A stretch of 57,872 nt of DNA from DATAPE01 sp034667545. GTDB taxonomy: Bacteria > Actinomycetota > CADDZG01 > WHSQ01. The position numbers were made by a program, and so were the translations under genes. Positions 1 through 8,831 of the stretch are shown here, one piece after another. The stretch covers positions 1 through 57,872 of the forward strand of contig JAXDJR010000064.1 of assembly GCA_034667545.1 (NCBI GenBank), written 5' to 3'. Each line of letters opens with the position of its first letter. Positions within the stretch are counted from its first letter, which is position 1. The notes under the pieces were generated by a model that was not told the origin of the DNA, searched no databases, and saw only the letters and a list, made by a program, of their open reading frames with translations.

Positions 1-1245
1 TCCGATCAATACGTAGTTCGCAAGCAGGCTCGAGCCTCCGTACGACATGAAAGGAAGGGTTACCCCCGTCAACGGCAGCAGGCGGGTCACGCCGGCGACG
101 ATGACGAAGGTTTGGATCCCGAAGATCGTCATCAAGCCAGCAGCCAGCAGCTGGCCAAAGCTGTCGCGGGTGACTATGGCAGTACGGAACCCGCGCGCAA
201 CGAGCAGCATGAAACACAACAGCACTGCCACCGTTCCGAGAAGTCCTAGCTCCTCTCCCACGGCGGAGAACAGAAAGTCCGTGTGCGCAGCCGGGATCAG
301 ATCGGGACGCCCCTGCCCCAAGCCGGTTCCGAATAGGCCCCCGGTGGCGAATGCGAATAACGACTGTGCGAGCTGATAGCTCTGATTGTTAACGAGATGC
401 GGATCGAACACGTGCAGCCATATCGTCACGCGTTCCTGAACGTGTCCGAACGCCTGATAGCCGAAGTAGGCGCCGATAGCGAAGAGCAAGCCGCCAAACG
501 CGGCGTAAACGGCCCGTGCCGTTGCTATGAAGAGCATCGCGATGAAGATGGAGAAGAACAACATGCTGGAACCCAAGTCGTTTTCGTAGAACATCACTGC
601 CAACGAGAGACCCCACATGACGAGCAAGGGCCCAAAGTGCTTCAGATCGGGAACGTGAAGACCGAGAACCCTCCGGGAAGCGATAGCCAGCAGTTCCTTG
701 CGTTCCGCGAGATAGCCGGCGAAGAACAGAACGAGGCAGATCTTTGCCGGTTCGCCCGGTTGAAAGGCGACTGGGAAGCGCACCCAAAGTCGGGCCCCAT
801 TGATGGTCGTTCCCAATGGTGTGAGGGGAAGCAAGAGCAGGCCGACTCCGGCAAACCCAGCTATGTACTTGTAGCGCGAGAGGACCGTGTAGTCCCTCAA
901 CAGCAGGACCGTTGCGATGAAGAGGGCGACACCTACCAAAGTCCAGGTCACCTGTGAGGGCCCGTACTGATGCGGAGACAACCGGTAGATCACCGCTACG
1001 CCTATGAAGTTCAAGACGGCTGCGAGCGGCAGGATCAGGGGATCGGCGCGGGAGGCGAAACGCCTGACGATGATGTGTGCGATCACGTACGCGACCACGA
1101 CTGCCGAGATGTAGGGGATCGCCACCGATACTTGTTTGGTGCTCCGGGCTACGGCCACCAGACACACGGCCCCCGCCCCGATGAGCAGGGCCAGGATGAG
1201 GAGGGCAAGTTCGCGATTTCGCGTCACCGCCGGTTGGGCGCTCAC
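1..1245 (-). CDS. rodA: RodA/FtsW-family peptidoglycan polymerase (3' truncated by window edge)
   Basis: A SEDS-family integral membrane glycosyltransferase that polymerises lipid II during cell elongation or division. I translated this frame by hand from a GTG at 1245. It runs 415 codons without a stop to base 1, so the C-terminus lies outside the window. It reads as a chain of hydrophobic helices. Family motifs are visible: GARLWVRF, then FQPGEPAKICLVLFFAGYL, then a polar loop with HTDFLFSAVGEELG, and near the edge LPFMSYGGSSLLANYVLIG. The GTG lies 3 bases after the stop of the upstream phosphatase, so the genes are translated together. In actinobacteria the next genes are normally a class B penicillin-binding protein and pknB. 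The location beside pstP favours RodA over FtsW, but sequence alone does not separate the paralogues. Confidence 0.93.
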   Translation of the reverse strand, partial: MSAQPAVTRNRELALLILALLIGAGAVCLVAVARSTKQVSVAIPYISAVVVAYVIAHIIVRRFASRADPLILPLAAVLNFIGVAVIYRLSPHQYGPSQVTWTLVGVALFIATVLLLRDYTVLSRYKYIAGFAGVGLLLLPLTPLGTTINGARLWVRFPVAFQPGEPAKICLVLFFAGYLAERKELLAIASRRVLGLHVPDLKHFGPLLVMWGLSLAVMFYENDLGSSMLFFSIFIAMLFIATARAVYAAFGGLLFAIGAYFGYQAFGHVQERVTIWLHVFDPHLVNNQSYQLAQSLFAFATGGLFGTGLGQGRPDLIPAAHTDFLFSAVGEELGLLGTVAVLLCFMLLVARGFRTAIVTRDSFGQLLAAGLMTIFGIQTFVIVAGVTRLLPLTGVTLPFMSYGGSSLLANYVLIG

Positions 1246-1248
1246 CGT

Positions 1249-2403
1249 CTACTTCTTTTTCTTGTGCCTGGAAGGCGAGGGCTTCGGGGCCGGTTGTGTG
1301 AACTCCTTTACCCGCTGCCTCAGATTGACGATGGTCGCCTGGGCCGCCGCGTAGGAATCAACCTTTATCCCCTCGGCCACGTTGGGTCGCAGGAAGCGGG
1401 GTAGCGAGCTGACCGTGAGCCCGGACTCCTGTTGGATCTCCTTTAGCGTCACTCCGGCGAACTCTTCCGGGATCCCCTTGTAGATGGTGATGACGCCGGC
1501 TGCGTTAGCTCCCACGAACCAGGCGTGAGTCAACACCAACCATCGCGCAGCGAGCAGACCACCGGCGAGCAGGACGATCACAAGCAACCCCCAGGCGAGC
1601 CTTCGCCCCCACCCGGGTCCTCTCTCGGTCTCGCTGGCGGTCTGGGTCGGAGTCGCGGAGCGCGCGGAACTTTGCTGCGGGGCTGCCGACGAGCGGGAAT
1701 CTCCTAGTACGTCGACAAGAACCACGGTGATGTTGTCCTCACCCCCGGCTTGGTTTGCGGCGTCCACCAAGCGTTCTGCCGCGACCTGCGGATCGCTCTC
1801 CTGAGATAGCACTTCTGCCAGCACGCGTTCCTCGATCATCGAAGAGAGTCCGTCGGAACAGAGGATGAGGCGGTCCGCTTCGGCGAGCTCCAACGTCACC
1901 AGATCGACATCGACGCTTGGGTCGAGGCCCAGCGCTCTCGTGATGATGTTTCTCTGCGGGTGATGGGCCGCTTCCTCGCGACTCAGTCGCCCCTCACTCA
2001 CCATCTTTCCGACCAGGTTGTGATCTTCGGTGACCTGTGAAAGCTCACCCGCGCGATACAAGTAGGCGCGTGAGTCGCCCACGTGAGCCAGGTGCGCGGA
2101 ACCGTTCTCGAGAAGAACCAAGGTGCATGTGGTACCCATCCCGCGCAAGTGAGGAGAAGACTGAGACTTCTCCCAGATCGCAGCATTCACTTTGCGAAGC
2201 AGGTCCTGGAGCTGACCGGGCTGCACCCCCGACTGTGTAGCTTCCTGGATCACTCTTACTGCCGTTGCCGACGCGACATCTCCTCCGAGGTGACCGCCGA
2301 CACCGTCCGCGACCGCGAAGACCGGCTCGTCTGCAAGGTAAGAGTCCTGATTGTCGTTTCGCATCCGGCCGACGTCGCTCTTGGCGCCTACGTTGATATT
2401 CAT
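1249..2403 (-). CDS. pstP: PP2C-family Ser/Thr phosphatase PstP
   Basis: A metal-dependent Ser/Thr protein phosphatase, expected to reverse phosphorylation by PknA/PknB-type kinases on cell-wall and division proteins. The catalytic domain covers residues 1-235 of 384 and has the PP2C signature elements: NDNQDSY near 17, ADGVGGHLGGD with metal-binding Asp33, GMGTTCTLV at 88-96, HVGDSRAY around Asp110, CSDGL at 182-186 and GGEDNITVVLVDV at 220-232. A Ser/Thr/Pro-rich linker leads to one membrane helix at about 268-290. A further 90 residues, presumably outside the membrane, end in a lysine run. Its start overlaps the end of the FHA gene by 4 bases (ATGA), and rodA follows after 3 bases, so the genes are one transcription unit. 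Confidence 0.94.
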   Translation of the reverse strand: MNINVGAKSDVGRMRNDNQDSYLADEPVFAVADGVGGHLGGDVASATAVRVIQEATQSGVQPGQLQDLLRKVNAAIWEKSQSSPHLRGMGTTCTLVLLENGSAHLAHVGDSRAYLYRAGELSQVTEDHNLVGKMVSEGRLSREEAAHHPQRNIITRALGLDPSVDVDLVTLELAEADRLILCSDGLSSMIEERVLAEVLSQESDPQVAAERLVDAANQAGGEDNITVVLVDVLGDSRSSAAPQQSSARSATPTQTASETERGPGWGRRLAWGLLVIVLLAGGLLAARWLVLTHAWFVGANAAGVITIYKGIPEEFAGVTLKEIQQESGLTVSSLPRFLRPNVAEGIKVDSYAAAQATIVNLRQRVKEFTQPAPKPSPSRHKKKK

Positions 2404-2867
2404 TTGCGCATCTCCAGCACCGTCTTTCCGATCTTGACCTGGTCGCCGCGTCGAAGCTCGGTGGGCGCGGCGACCTTCCGGCGATTCAGATACGTTCCGT
2501 TCGTCGAGCCCAAGTCTTCGACCATGTAGGCATCGCCCTTTGCGAATAGCCGCGCATGCATCTGAGACACGTACGAATCATCCAACACGACCTGGCATTT
2601 CGGGCCGCGGCCGATGATCAGCTCGTCGCGTAGGTCGAAGGTCACCCCCTTATGAGAGTCACCCTCGATGACCACTGCCTTGTGCGGAGCCTTCTTTACT
2701 TTGCGAGGACTCGGTCGCGGCGCTGCCGCCGCAGCCCTTCGTGCGGGGGCCGACCGGGCGGTTGCCGGGCGCAGTTCCTGGTAGATCGCCCGGACCGATC
2801 TCCACACGAAGATGTAAAGGATGGCGAGGAACGCGTACTTCAATAATTGAAGAACCAGGGCGGGCAC
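2400..2867 (-). CDS. fhaB: FhaB-like membrane-anchored FHA protein
   Basis: A phosphothreonine-binding adaptor; the mycobacterial counterpart (FhaB/FipA) is a substrate of the cell-wall Ser/Thr kinases. The 155 residues begin with one hydrophobic segment (about 5-25), then a basic Ala/Pro-rich linker, then an FHA domain at about 75-150. That domain shows the conserved Gly-Arg of IIGRGP, the SQMHARLF segment (Ser and His) and LGSTNGTYLN (Asn of the phosphopeptide loop). It lies 8 bases after fhaA and overlaps pstP by 4 bases. Kinase and phosphatase pathway membership is inferred from this conserved gene order. Confidence 0.92.
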   Translation of the reverse strand: MPALVLQLLKYAFLAILYIFVWRSVRAIYQELRPATARSAPARRAAAAAPRPSPRKVKKAPHKAVVIEGDSHKGVTFDLRDELIIGRGPKCQVVLDDSYVSQMHARLFAKGDAYMVEDLGSTNGTYLNRRKVAAPTELRRGDQVKIGKTVLEMRK

Positions 2868-2875
2868 TTAGACCA

Positions 2876-3655
2876 TCAGCTCGCTTGCATCCTGAAGACG
2901 AGGTCGGTTGATCCGAAGGTCAACGTATCGGCGTCGTGCAGCTGCCGCTCTGTGACCGGCTTGCCGTTTATCAGACTTCCGTTAGTCGACCCAAGGTCGG
3001 TGAGAACCCAATGGCCCCCGTCGCTTCGAAACTCTGCGTGTCTGCGACTCACGTTCGCGTCCCCCAACACGATGTCGTTGACGGAGAGCCGGCCCACCGT
3101 GACCGGCGAGCTCGCGAGCGAGATCCTTTCTTTGACCTCGCCAGAGTCGCCGAGGACCTCGAGAAGCGCCGATCCGCTTGAGAATCCCAGGCGCTGTGCC
3201 GAATCCAGGGAGATCGCCCGGGTGAGCGAGGGATCGGCTCCGCCAGCGGGCTCGTGCGTGGAAGCTCGCGGCGCACCCGCGTCAGCGTCGGCTGCCAGGG
3301 ACGCTTCCACCTTGAACTCGCCTCGACCCATCTTGTCCTCAGCCTGAAACGAGATACGGGGGCCCCCCATGAGGTTCCAGCGATTGTCCTTTGCGGCTTC
3401 GATGACGAGATCGCCGAACTCTCGCACGAGCTGGCCCTCCATACCGACGAAGCGGGTGTGGTCCTCGGGCCCCATGGTGACCTCGAACTCGTTGGGGACG
3501 TAGATCCGGTTCACCGAGACCGTTTTGCCTTCGGCCATCTCGCGCAAGATCCGCCGCCCCACCTCGACCGGCTGCAGGCCCGACCTAAAGACTTTGGTGA
3601 AGAAGCCCTCGACCAAACCCTCGAGCCTTTGCTCGATGCTCCTAGCTACGCCCAT
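2876..3655 (-). CDS. fhaA: FhaA: DUF3662 plus FHA domain protein
   Basis: The first gene of the fhaA-fhaB-pstP-rodA operon. Residues 1-115 match the DUF3662 domain that begins FhaA proteins (opening MGVARSIEQRLEGLVEGFF, later YVPNEFEVTMGPED). A low-complexity Ala/Asp linker follows, then an FHA domain at about 175-255 with VGRLSVNDIVL, ANVSRRHAEF and DLGSTNGSLING. At 259 residues it is much shorter than mycobacterial FhaA, which has a longer disordered middle; the two end domains are intact. Known FhaA binds phosphorylated MviN and restrains peptidoglycan synthesis; that role here is by homology. The adjacent divergent tRNA-Leu(CAG) mirrors the mycobacterial arrangement as I recall it. Confidence 0.93.
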   Translation of the reverse strand: MGVARSIEQRLEGLVEGFFTKVFRSGLQPVEVGRRILREMAEGKTVSVNRIYVPNEFEVTMGPEDHTRFVGMEGQLVREFGDLVIEAAKDNRWNLMGGPRISFQAEDKMGRGEFKVEASLAADADAGAPRASTHEPAGGADPSLTRAISLDSAQRLGFSSGSALLEVLGDSGEVKERISLASSPVTVGRLSVNDIVLGDANVSRRHAEFRSDGGHWVLTDLGSTNGSLINGKPVTERQLHDADTLTFGSTDLVFRMQAS

Positions 3656-3736
3656 GATGGCTGATTATCCCCGCCGCTGGTGGTGAGGGAAGGGGCGGGC
3701 TCGAATATCCTTGCCCGTCCCTTGTGCGGGGTCATC

Positions 3737-3819
3737 GGGCGAGTGGTGGAACGGCAGACACGCTGGCTTCAGGTGCCAGTGCGCGCAAGCGTGTGGGGGT
3801 TCAAATCCCCCCTCGCCCA
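3737..3819 (+). tRNA. tRNA-Leu(CAG)
   Basis: A class II tRNA of 83 bases. The acceptor arm GGGCGAG pairs with CTCGCCC and the discriminator is A, as expected for leucine. The anticodon stem CTGGC/GCCAG encloses loop TTCAGGT, giving anticodon CAG. A short variable arm (GCGCGCAAGCGTG) precedes T-arm GGGGG-TTCAAAT-CCCCC. No CCA is encoded. It lies between divergent fhaA and the blaI-like gene. Confidence 0.96.
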
Positions 3820-3928
3820 CTCTGTGATGTCGCGGGCCATGGTGGGCAGGCTGTCGCAACCCGAAGTCACTCTGTCCTTCCCGCGGGAAGCGGCGTACTA
3901 TCCCGGTAATAAGCCGAAGGGGGTCGGT

Positions 3929-4342
3929 ATGCCGCCACGGAGACGACGACCTCTCGCAGAGGTCCTCGGACCGCTCGAGAGTGAAGTGATGGGCATCATC
4001 TGGGAAGGCGGTGACGTCACCGTTCGCGACGTCTACGACCAGTTGCGCGCCCACCGTCCCATCGCTTATACGACCGTCATGACGACGATGAGCCGCCTCG
4101 CAGAGAAAGGCTTTCTCAGCCGCGAAGAGGACCAACAGGCCCATCGTTACTCTCCTCTTCTCAGCCGTGAGCGCTACGCGCGGTCGACCGTCCAGTCGGT
4201 CATGGACTGGCTCGTCGGGCAGTTCCAAGAGCCAACGGTCGCCTACCTCGTGGACAGGCTCGACCGCGGCGACCCGGAATTGATCGACAGCCTGCGTGAG
4301 GCGATCGACAAACGAAGGAAACAGCAAAGCGAGCATGATTAG
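3929..4342 (+). CDS. BlaI/MecI/CopY-family transcriptional repressor
   Basis: A winged-helix repressor of the BlaI/MecI family, which binds DNA as a dimer and is released when a partner membrane protease cleaves it. The 137 residues include an N-terminal winged helix (LGPLESEVMGIIWEGGDVTV, DVYDQL, IAYTTVMTTMSRLAEKGFL, then the wing QAHRYSPL) and a C-terminal helical dimerisation part. I chose the ATG at 3929 because AAGGGGG at 3917-3923 precedes it and homology begins there; longer in-frame versions would run through the tRNA. It overlaps the peptidase gene by 8 bases, so the pair is co-translated. No beta-lactamase or PBP gene follows, so the regulon is unknown. Confidence 0.93.
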   Translation: MPPRRRRPLAEVLGPLESEVMGIIWEGGDVTVRDVYDQLRAHRPIAYTTVMTTMSRLAEKGFLSREEDQQAHRYSPLLSRERYARSTVQSVMDWLVGQFQEPTVAYLVDRLDRGDPELIDSLREAIDKRRKQQSEHD

Positions 4343-5804
4343 CTCAGCGGGCACGATCGTGTCCTTCGAGGTCAACTCGATGTGGGCAGTGATTCTGGTG
4401 GTGTCGCTTGCAACGCTGCTCCTCGTGCTGCTTCTGAGAAGGTTTATCCACCATTTCGGTGGTGTCCTGTCGGGCCTCCTGCTCATCCTTCCGCTCGTTC
4501 TTCCCCTGGTCGTGGCGTTGCTGGTCAGCAATCCCAGGCTTCCCGAGGTGGGGATCCTGCAGCCGATGACAAGGGCGATGGCTCGGGATTCGGGGATCGG
4601 GGTGCCCAACCTGCTGCTGCTCGGCGATGCCGACCGCCACTCGATGTCGCTCTACGTTCTGAACGGATCTCCTGGCTTCGTTCTGGTCTTGGTTGGAGTT
4701 TTGTTCAGCGGCCTCATGCTTCTGCGCCGTTTGGTGGGTGTGGTCGCCATGCGGCGGCTGCGAAACCGCTGTTGTCCTCTCACGGAGTCGCAACGCCCAG
4801 GGATCGGTGATCTGGTCGACCGACTCGCCGCCGCCGCTGGGCTTCCCAACCGGCCCTCGGTCTTACTGCTGCCCAGGGGGGTTCACGGAGCCTTCGCGAT
4901 GGGCGGCCGCCGCCGGGGGCAGATCCTCTTGTCTCGAGACCTTCGTTCTCGCCTCGATGACGATGAGCTCGCCGCCACTCTTGCCCACGAGATAGCCCAC
5001 CTCGAGTCTTGCGACGTTCGGCTTGTCTTGGTAGCCAGCCTCATCAGGGACCTCATGGCCTGGAATCCCCTGGCCCACATCGCATTCAGCCGGCTGGCCC
5101 TCGACCGCGAGCTGGAGGCCGACCGCCGCGCCGCCGGCCTTACGGGACGCCCACTGGCAGTGGCCTCGAGCCTCCTGAAGATGTGCGAGCTCATGCGGGG
5201 GCAGCGCCGCGGAGCTACTTCGCTCGGTTTCTGGCCCGCGCGAGGCAGGATCAAGCGACGGGTGAGCCGGCTTCTGTCGGTAGCGGATACACGAGCGCTG
5301 CCGGAGGGGCGGGCCAGGGCCTGGCCCTTCGTGATTGCGGGCTTGCTCGCTGCGTTCCTGGCCCTCGAAGTCGGGGTCGAGATGACTAAGACCAGCCGCG
5401 CCGCAGTTGCTCTCGTGTGGGGCGCCCCGCACGGATACACGCTGCCCACGCTCGGCGCCGGCAGAGCTGCCACGGAGACCCTTCCTCCGCCCGGCGGCGT
5501 CGGCAGCGCCCTGCCTCCCAAGGATCTAGGAGTGTCACTCCGGCTGAAGCTGAGCGCCCTTCAGGAAGCTCCGGCGATCATCAAGACGGTCTACCGGAAC
5601 CGCGGTCTCTCCCACAGCGAGTCCGTGCGCTTGCTGGCCGAGGCAAGGCAGGGCTGGGAGGCCGAACGGGGGTGGACGGCGAGCCCGATCCTGTCCGGAC
5701 CGTCCCTTGGGCCCGTAAGCGTGTACCGCATCGTCCCGCAGAAACTTCTCACCCGGACCGTGCTTGGCCCCCAAACCGCGAATGCAGTTTTCCGCCGGGA
5801 CTAG
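4335..5804 (+). CDS. M56-family (BlaR1-like) membrane metallopeptidase
   Basis: Membrane zinc protease paired with the BlaI-like repressor, probably acting as its signal-dependent antirepressor. From the ATG at 4335 (inside the end of blaI) it has 489 residues. There are hydrophobic helices at about 17-35, 43-64 and 113-131. A cytoplasmic zinc-protease domain follows with LAHEIAHLESCD (His218, Glu219, His222) and the third ligand region DRELEADRRAAGL (Glu261). A last helix is at about 335-355. The C-terminal 135 residues do not resemble the penicillin-sensing transpeptidase domain of staphylococcal BlaR1, so beta-lactam sensing should not be assumed. Substrate cleavage of BlaI is inferred from the pairing. 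Confidence 0.9.
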   Translation: MISSAGTIVSFEVNSMWAVILVVSLATLLLVLLLRRFIHHFGGVLSGLLLILPLVLPLVVALLVSNPRLPEVGILQPMTRAMARDSGIGVPNLLLLGDADRHSMSLYVLNGSPGFVLVLVGVLFSGLMLLRRLVGVVAMRRLRNRCCPLTESQRPGIGDLVDRLAAAAGLPNRPSVLLLPRGVHGAFAMGGRRRGQILLSRDLRSRLDDDELAATLAHEIAHLESCDVRLVLVASLIRDLMAWNPLAHIAFSRLALDRELEADRRAAGLTGRPLAVASSLLKMCELMRGQRRGATSLGFWPARGRIKRRVSRLLSVADTRALPEGRARAWPFVIAGLLAAFLALEVGVEMTKTSRAAVALVWGAPHGYTLPTLGAGRAATETLPPPGGVGSALPPKDLGVSLRLKLSALQEAPAIIKTVYRNRGLSHSESVRLLAEARQGWEAERGWTASPILSGPSLGPVSVYRIVPQKLLTRTVLGPQTANAVFRRD

Positions 5805-5886
5805 ACTTCTTACGACTAGCGTAGTAGGTTCCCCCAACCACCTAAGCAGGACCAGATAGCCTCGATGAACTCATGAAGAGGGTGCC

Positions 5887-6840
5887 GTGAGTCAGAGCGC
5901 AGCGGAAACACAAGCCGGCTTCCAATTCGACACGGGGGGCGGTGAGGAGGCAGTTGCCAAGTCGCCCCGCCAGCTGTTCTGGGGCCGTTTCAAGCAGGAC
6001 AAGCTGGCTTTTGCGGGTGCCGTCGTCATCGTGCTCATGGTCGCCGGAGCGCTCAGCGCCCCCTTCTGGGCCCACGTTTTGCATCACGGCGTCAACCAGC
6101 AGTTTCGCCAGCGCATCAACCTTTTCGGCGTTCCCCTAGGCCCCGGGCACGGTTTCTATTTCGGCTCCGACGAGCTCGGCCGGGATCTCTTCGTCAGGGT
6201 GCTCTACGGTGCCCAGGTCTCGCTCAAGGTGGCCTTCATAGCCACCGGGGTAGAGGTCATCCTCGGTGTTATCGCGGGCCTTTTCTCGGGGTACATCGGC
6301 GGCAAGACCGACACGGTCATCTCGAGATTCATGGACCTGGTTCTCTCCGTGCCCTTCCTTCTTCTGGGGATCGCTCTTGCGGTTTCGCTCAGTCCCTCCC
6401 CGAAGGCGAGCCAGGTGCTCGTTATCAGCATCATCGCCTTTTTCGGCTGGCCCTATATGGCCCGCATCGTTCGTGGCCAGGTGCTATCGCTTCGTGAGTC
6501 GCAGTTCGTCGAAGCTGCCCGCTCCCTCGGGGCGAGCACCACTTGGATCATGTTTCGCGAGATCTTTCCCAACCTCATTGCCATCGTGCTCACGTACGCG
6601 ACGCTCATAATCCCCGTCAACATCATCGGCGAGGCGACCCTGTCGTTCTTGGGAGTCGGCATCAAGGAACCGACGCCTTCGTGGGGCAACATGCTGAACA
6701 CCGCCACCAACTTCGTTTCCCAGGGAGCTGCCTGGTGGTACATGGCGTTCCCTGGTCTCGCCCTTTTCATCACCGTGCTCGCGTTCAACCTGCTCGGAGA
6801 CGGGCTTCGCGACGCCCTCGATCCTCGCACTGGGAGGTAG
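5887..6840 (+). CDS. Peptide/oligopeptide ABC transporter permease, DppC/OppC type
   Basis: One of two membrane subunits of the importer encoded by 5887-12105. It has 317 residues from a GTG at 5887, preceded by AGAGGG. The cytoplasmic N-terminus has the short motif found in DppC-type permeases (SPRQLFWGRFKQDKLAFAG) before the first helix. GSDELGRDLFVRVLYGAQVS and the EAA loop EAARSLGASTTWIMFREIFP, followed by GEATLSFLGVGIKEPTPSWG, are typical of the binding-protein-dependent permease family. It is the first gene of the cluster, which is unusual because the binding protein normally leads. The substrate cannot be read from the sequence. Confidence 0.93.
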   Translation: MSQSAAETQAGFQFDTGGGEEAVAKSPRQLFWGRFKQDKLAFAGAVVIVLMVAGALSAPFWAHVLHHGVNQQFRQRINLFGVPLGPGHGFYFGSDELGRDLFVRVLYGAQVSLKVAFIATGVEVILGVIAGLFSGYIGGKTDTVISRFMDLVLSVPFLLLGIALAVSLSPSPKASQVLVISIIAFFGWPYMARIVRGQVLSLRESQFVEAARSLGASTTWIMFREIFPNLIAIVLTYATLIIPVNIIGEATLSFLGVGIKEPTPSWGNMLNTATNFVSQGAAWWYMAFPGLALFITVLAFNLLGDGLRDALDPRTGR

Positions 6841-6931
6841 CTAGAGGAAGAATTCTGACTTTGAAACAGCTCAAGGACCACGGAAGAAAATGAAATCTGG
6901 GAAATGCAGGCCGTCGAACGAGGAGGATCTA

Positions 6932-8779
6932 TTGAATAACAGGAAGCGACTTCTGAAGTTTTTTGCGCCGCTCTGTGCTCTCGCGGTTGTTGCCGCAGCT
7001 TGTGGTGGCAACAGTGGCGGTGGTGGCGGTGGCGGCGGCGGTGGTGGCGGTGGCGGCGGAACTTCGAACGCCGGCATCAACATGACGTCCAGCGGAAGCC
7101 AGGTGCTCGGTGGAACGTCGGTGACCAAGGGCGGGACGATGAAGTGGGCGTCGATCGGGGATGTCGACTACATCGACCCGGCGGCTGCCTATACGGTGTC
7201 TTACTTCAACACCATCGGTCGCGGCACGGTTCGAAGCCTGACCACATACGGGATCGGTCCGGACTTCAAGACGCAGACCACGGCGGTGCCGGACCTCGCC
7301 ACGTCTCTCGGAAAGGCCAACTCGAACAACACGCAGTTCACCTACACGCTCAAAGACGGGATCAAGTACGGGCCGGGCATGGGCGGCAAGTCCATCCCCG
7401 GAGTCACCGGCCAGCCCATCACCTCGAAGGACTTCAAGTACGCGATCGAGCGGCTGTTCCTTCCGTCGGTTGGTGCCGGATATCCTTTCTATTACACGGA
7501 CATCAAGGGCGCGCCGGCCTTCCAGACGGCCAACCAGAATGGCGGGCCCATGAAGGGTCAAATCTCGGGGATCCAGACGCCAAACGACAAGACCGTGGTC
7601 TTCAACCTCACCAAGCCGCTGGGTGACTGGGACCTTCGTATGGCCATGCCGGGCGCGAGCCCGGTGCCACAGAGTTACGCCGGCCCGCTCGACGCTCAGA
7701 AGACGTCGGGGTACGCCCAGGCACCGGTGGCAGAGGGTCCGTACTACATCGATTCGTACACCCCCAAGGAGTCTTTCGTCCTCAAGCCCAACAAGTACTG
7801 GGACCAGTCGACGGACACGACCCGCCACCAGTACCTCAACGAGGTCGATTGGAAAGAGGGCTTCGACTCGCAGGTTTGCGTGCAGAAGGTTCTGTCGAAC
7901 CAGTACGACATGGCCGTCGACTGTGCCCCGACCGGTGCACAGTTGCAGAAGGTCGTCCAGACCCCGGACTACAAGTCCCGTATCTTCAACGGCCCCGAGC
8001 CGTGCACAGGCTCGATGTTCCTGAGCACCAAGGAGAAGCCTTTCGACAACGTCAAGGTCCGTCAGGCCGTCAACGACGCCATCGACCGGCAGAACCTCAT
8101 CAGGTTGCTTGGTGGCCCGCTCGTAGGTGACGTCGCAGGCTCGGTCCTGCCTCCGACCTTCGTGGGCAACGGCTTCGCAGGAAATACCTACTTCCCATTC
8201 GGCAACCCAAGTGGGACACCGGATGTGGCGGCTGCGAAGAAGCTCATGAAGGAAGCCGGTTACGCCAACGGGTTCCATGGCAAGCTGCTTGCGGTTGGCG
8301 ACTCGACCGATCCGGTTCCTCAGCAGTTCGAGTCGATCCGTCAGGACCTCAAGGCCATCGGCATCGACAACCTCGACATCAAGACACTGCCGTACCCGGA
8401 CTACTACACGAACTTCGTGGGTGTTCCGGCGAAGCATGTCGCTCTGGGACTGACCAACTGGTGTCAGGACTTCCCGGGTCCGGCGTCGTTCATAACGCCA
8501 CTGTTCGCGGGCTCGAGCATCCTGCCCCAGGGCAACAGCAACTACCCGCTTCTGGACGACCCGGCAGTCAACTCGCTTATCGACAAGGCCACGTCCGAGA
8601 CGGGAAGCGCGGCTGCGGCGGACTGGCTCAAACTGAACAAGACGATCACGAATCTCGGTGTCTACGTGCCGTACCGTTGGTACAAGAGCCGGATTCCGAT
8701 CAGCAGTCGTGTCCAGAACGCCTATTACCACAGCTATTACGAGCAGATCGACTGGGTCAACGCCGGAGTTGGCGGCTGA
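6932..8779 (+). CDS. Extracellular solute-binding lipoprotein, family 5 (peptide type)
   Basis: Substrate receptor of the ABC importer, anchored outside the membrane. I chose TTG at 6932 because GAGGAGG at 6919-6925 sits five or so bases upstream and the resulting N-terminus is a normal lipoprotein signal: NNRKRLLKFF, a hydrophobic core, then VVAAAC with the lipidated Cys. An upstream in-frame ATG at 6890 would add 14 residues ahead of the signal. After the Cys comes a 15-residue all-glycine run, an exceptionally pure flexible tether. The SBP_bac_5 fold follows (GGTMKWASIGDVDYIDPAAA; later PFDNVKVRQAVNDAIDRQNL). 615 residues is normal to slightly long for the family. A strong terminator hairpin follows the gene. 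Confidence 0.94.
   Translation: MNNRKRLLKFFAPLCALAVVAAACGGNSGGGGGGGGGGGGGGGTSNAGINMTSSGSQVLGGTSVTKGGTMKWASIGDVDYIDPAAAYTVSYFNTIGRGTVRSLTTYGIGPDFKTQTTAVPDLATSLGKANSNNTQFTYTLKDGIKYGPGMGGKSIPGVTGQPITSKDFKYAIERLFLPSVGAGYPFYYTDIKGAPAFQTANQNGGPMKGQISGIQTPNDKTVVFNLTKPLGDWDLRMAMPGASPVPQSYAGPLDAQKTSGYAQAPVAEGPYYIDSYTPKESFVLKPNKYWDQSTDTTRHQYLNEVDWKEGFDSQVCVQKVLSNQYDMAVDCAPTGAQLQKVVQTPDYKSRIFNGPEPCTGSMFLSTKEKPFDNVKVRQAVNDAIDRQNLIRLLGGPLVGDVAGSVLPPTFVGNGFAGNTYFPFGNPSGTPDVAAAKKLMKEAGYANGFHGKLLAVGDSTDPVPQQFESIRQDLKAIGIDNLDIKTLPYPDYYTNFVGVPAKHVALGLTNWCQDFPGPASFITPLFAGSSILPQGNSNYPLLDDPAVNSLIDKATSETGSAAAADWLKLNKTITNLGVYVPYRWYKSRIPISSRVQNAYYHSYYEQIDWVNAGVGG
7015..7063 (+). repeat. GGN-codon repeat encoding polyglycine
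   Basis: An uninterrupted run of glycine codons, mostly GGT and GGC in the pattern ggtggcggt, immediately after the lipobox cysteine of the binding protein. It is a simple-sequence tract inside the reading frame, so its length could vary by slippage in steps of three. Confidence 0.85.
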
Positions 8780-8831
8780 TCTAGGAGCTGACTCACTGGA
8801 CGAGTTGCATTCGCTGTAGCCGTCCATAGGA

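Noticed and set aside
389..1165. 258-residue minus-strand frame and the plus-strand frames at 397-1404
   Set aside because: They are out of frame with rodA, whose hand translation on the minus strand is continuous and has clear family motifs.
4335..5804. Beta-lactam resistance locus
   Set aside because: The BlaI/M56 pair alone is not evidence: there is no beta-lactamase and no sensor domain.
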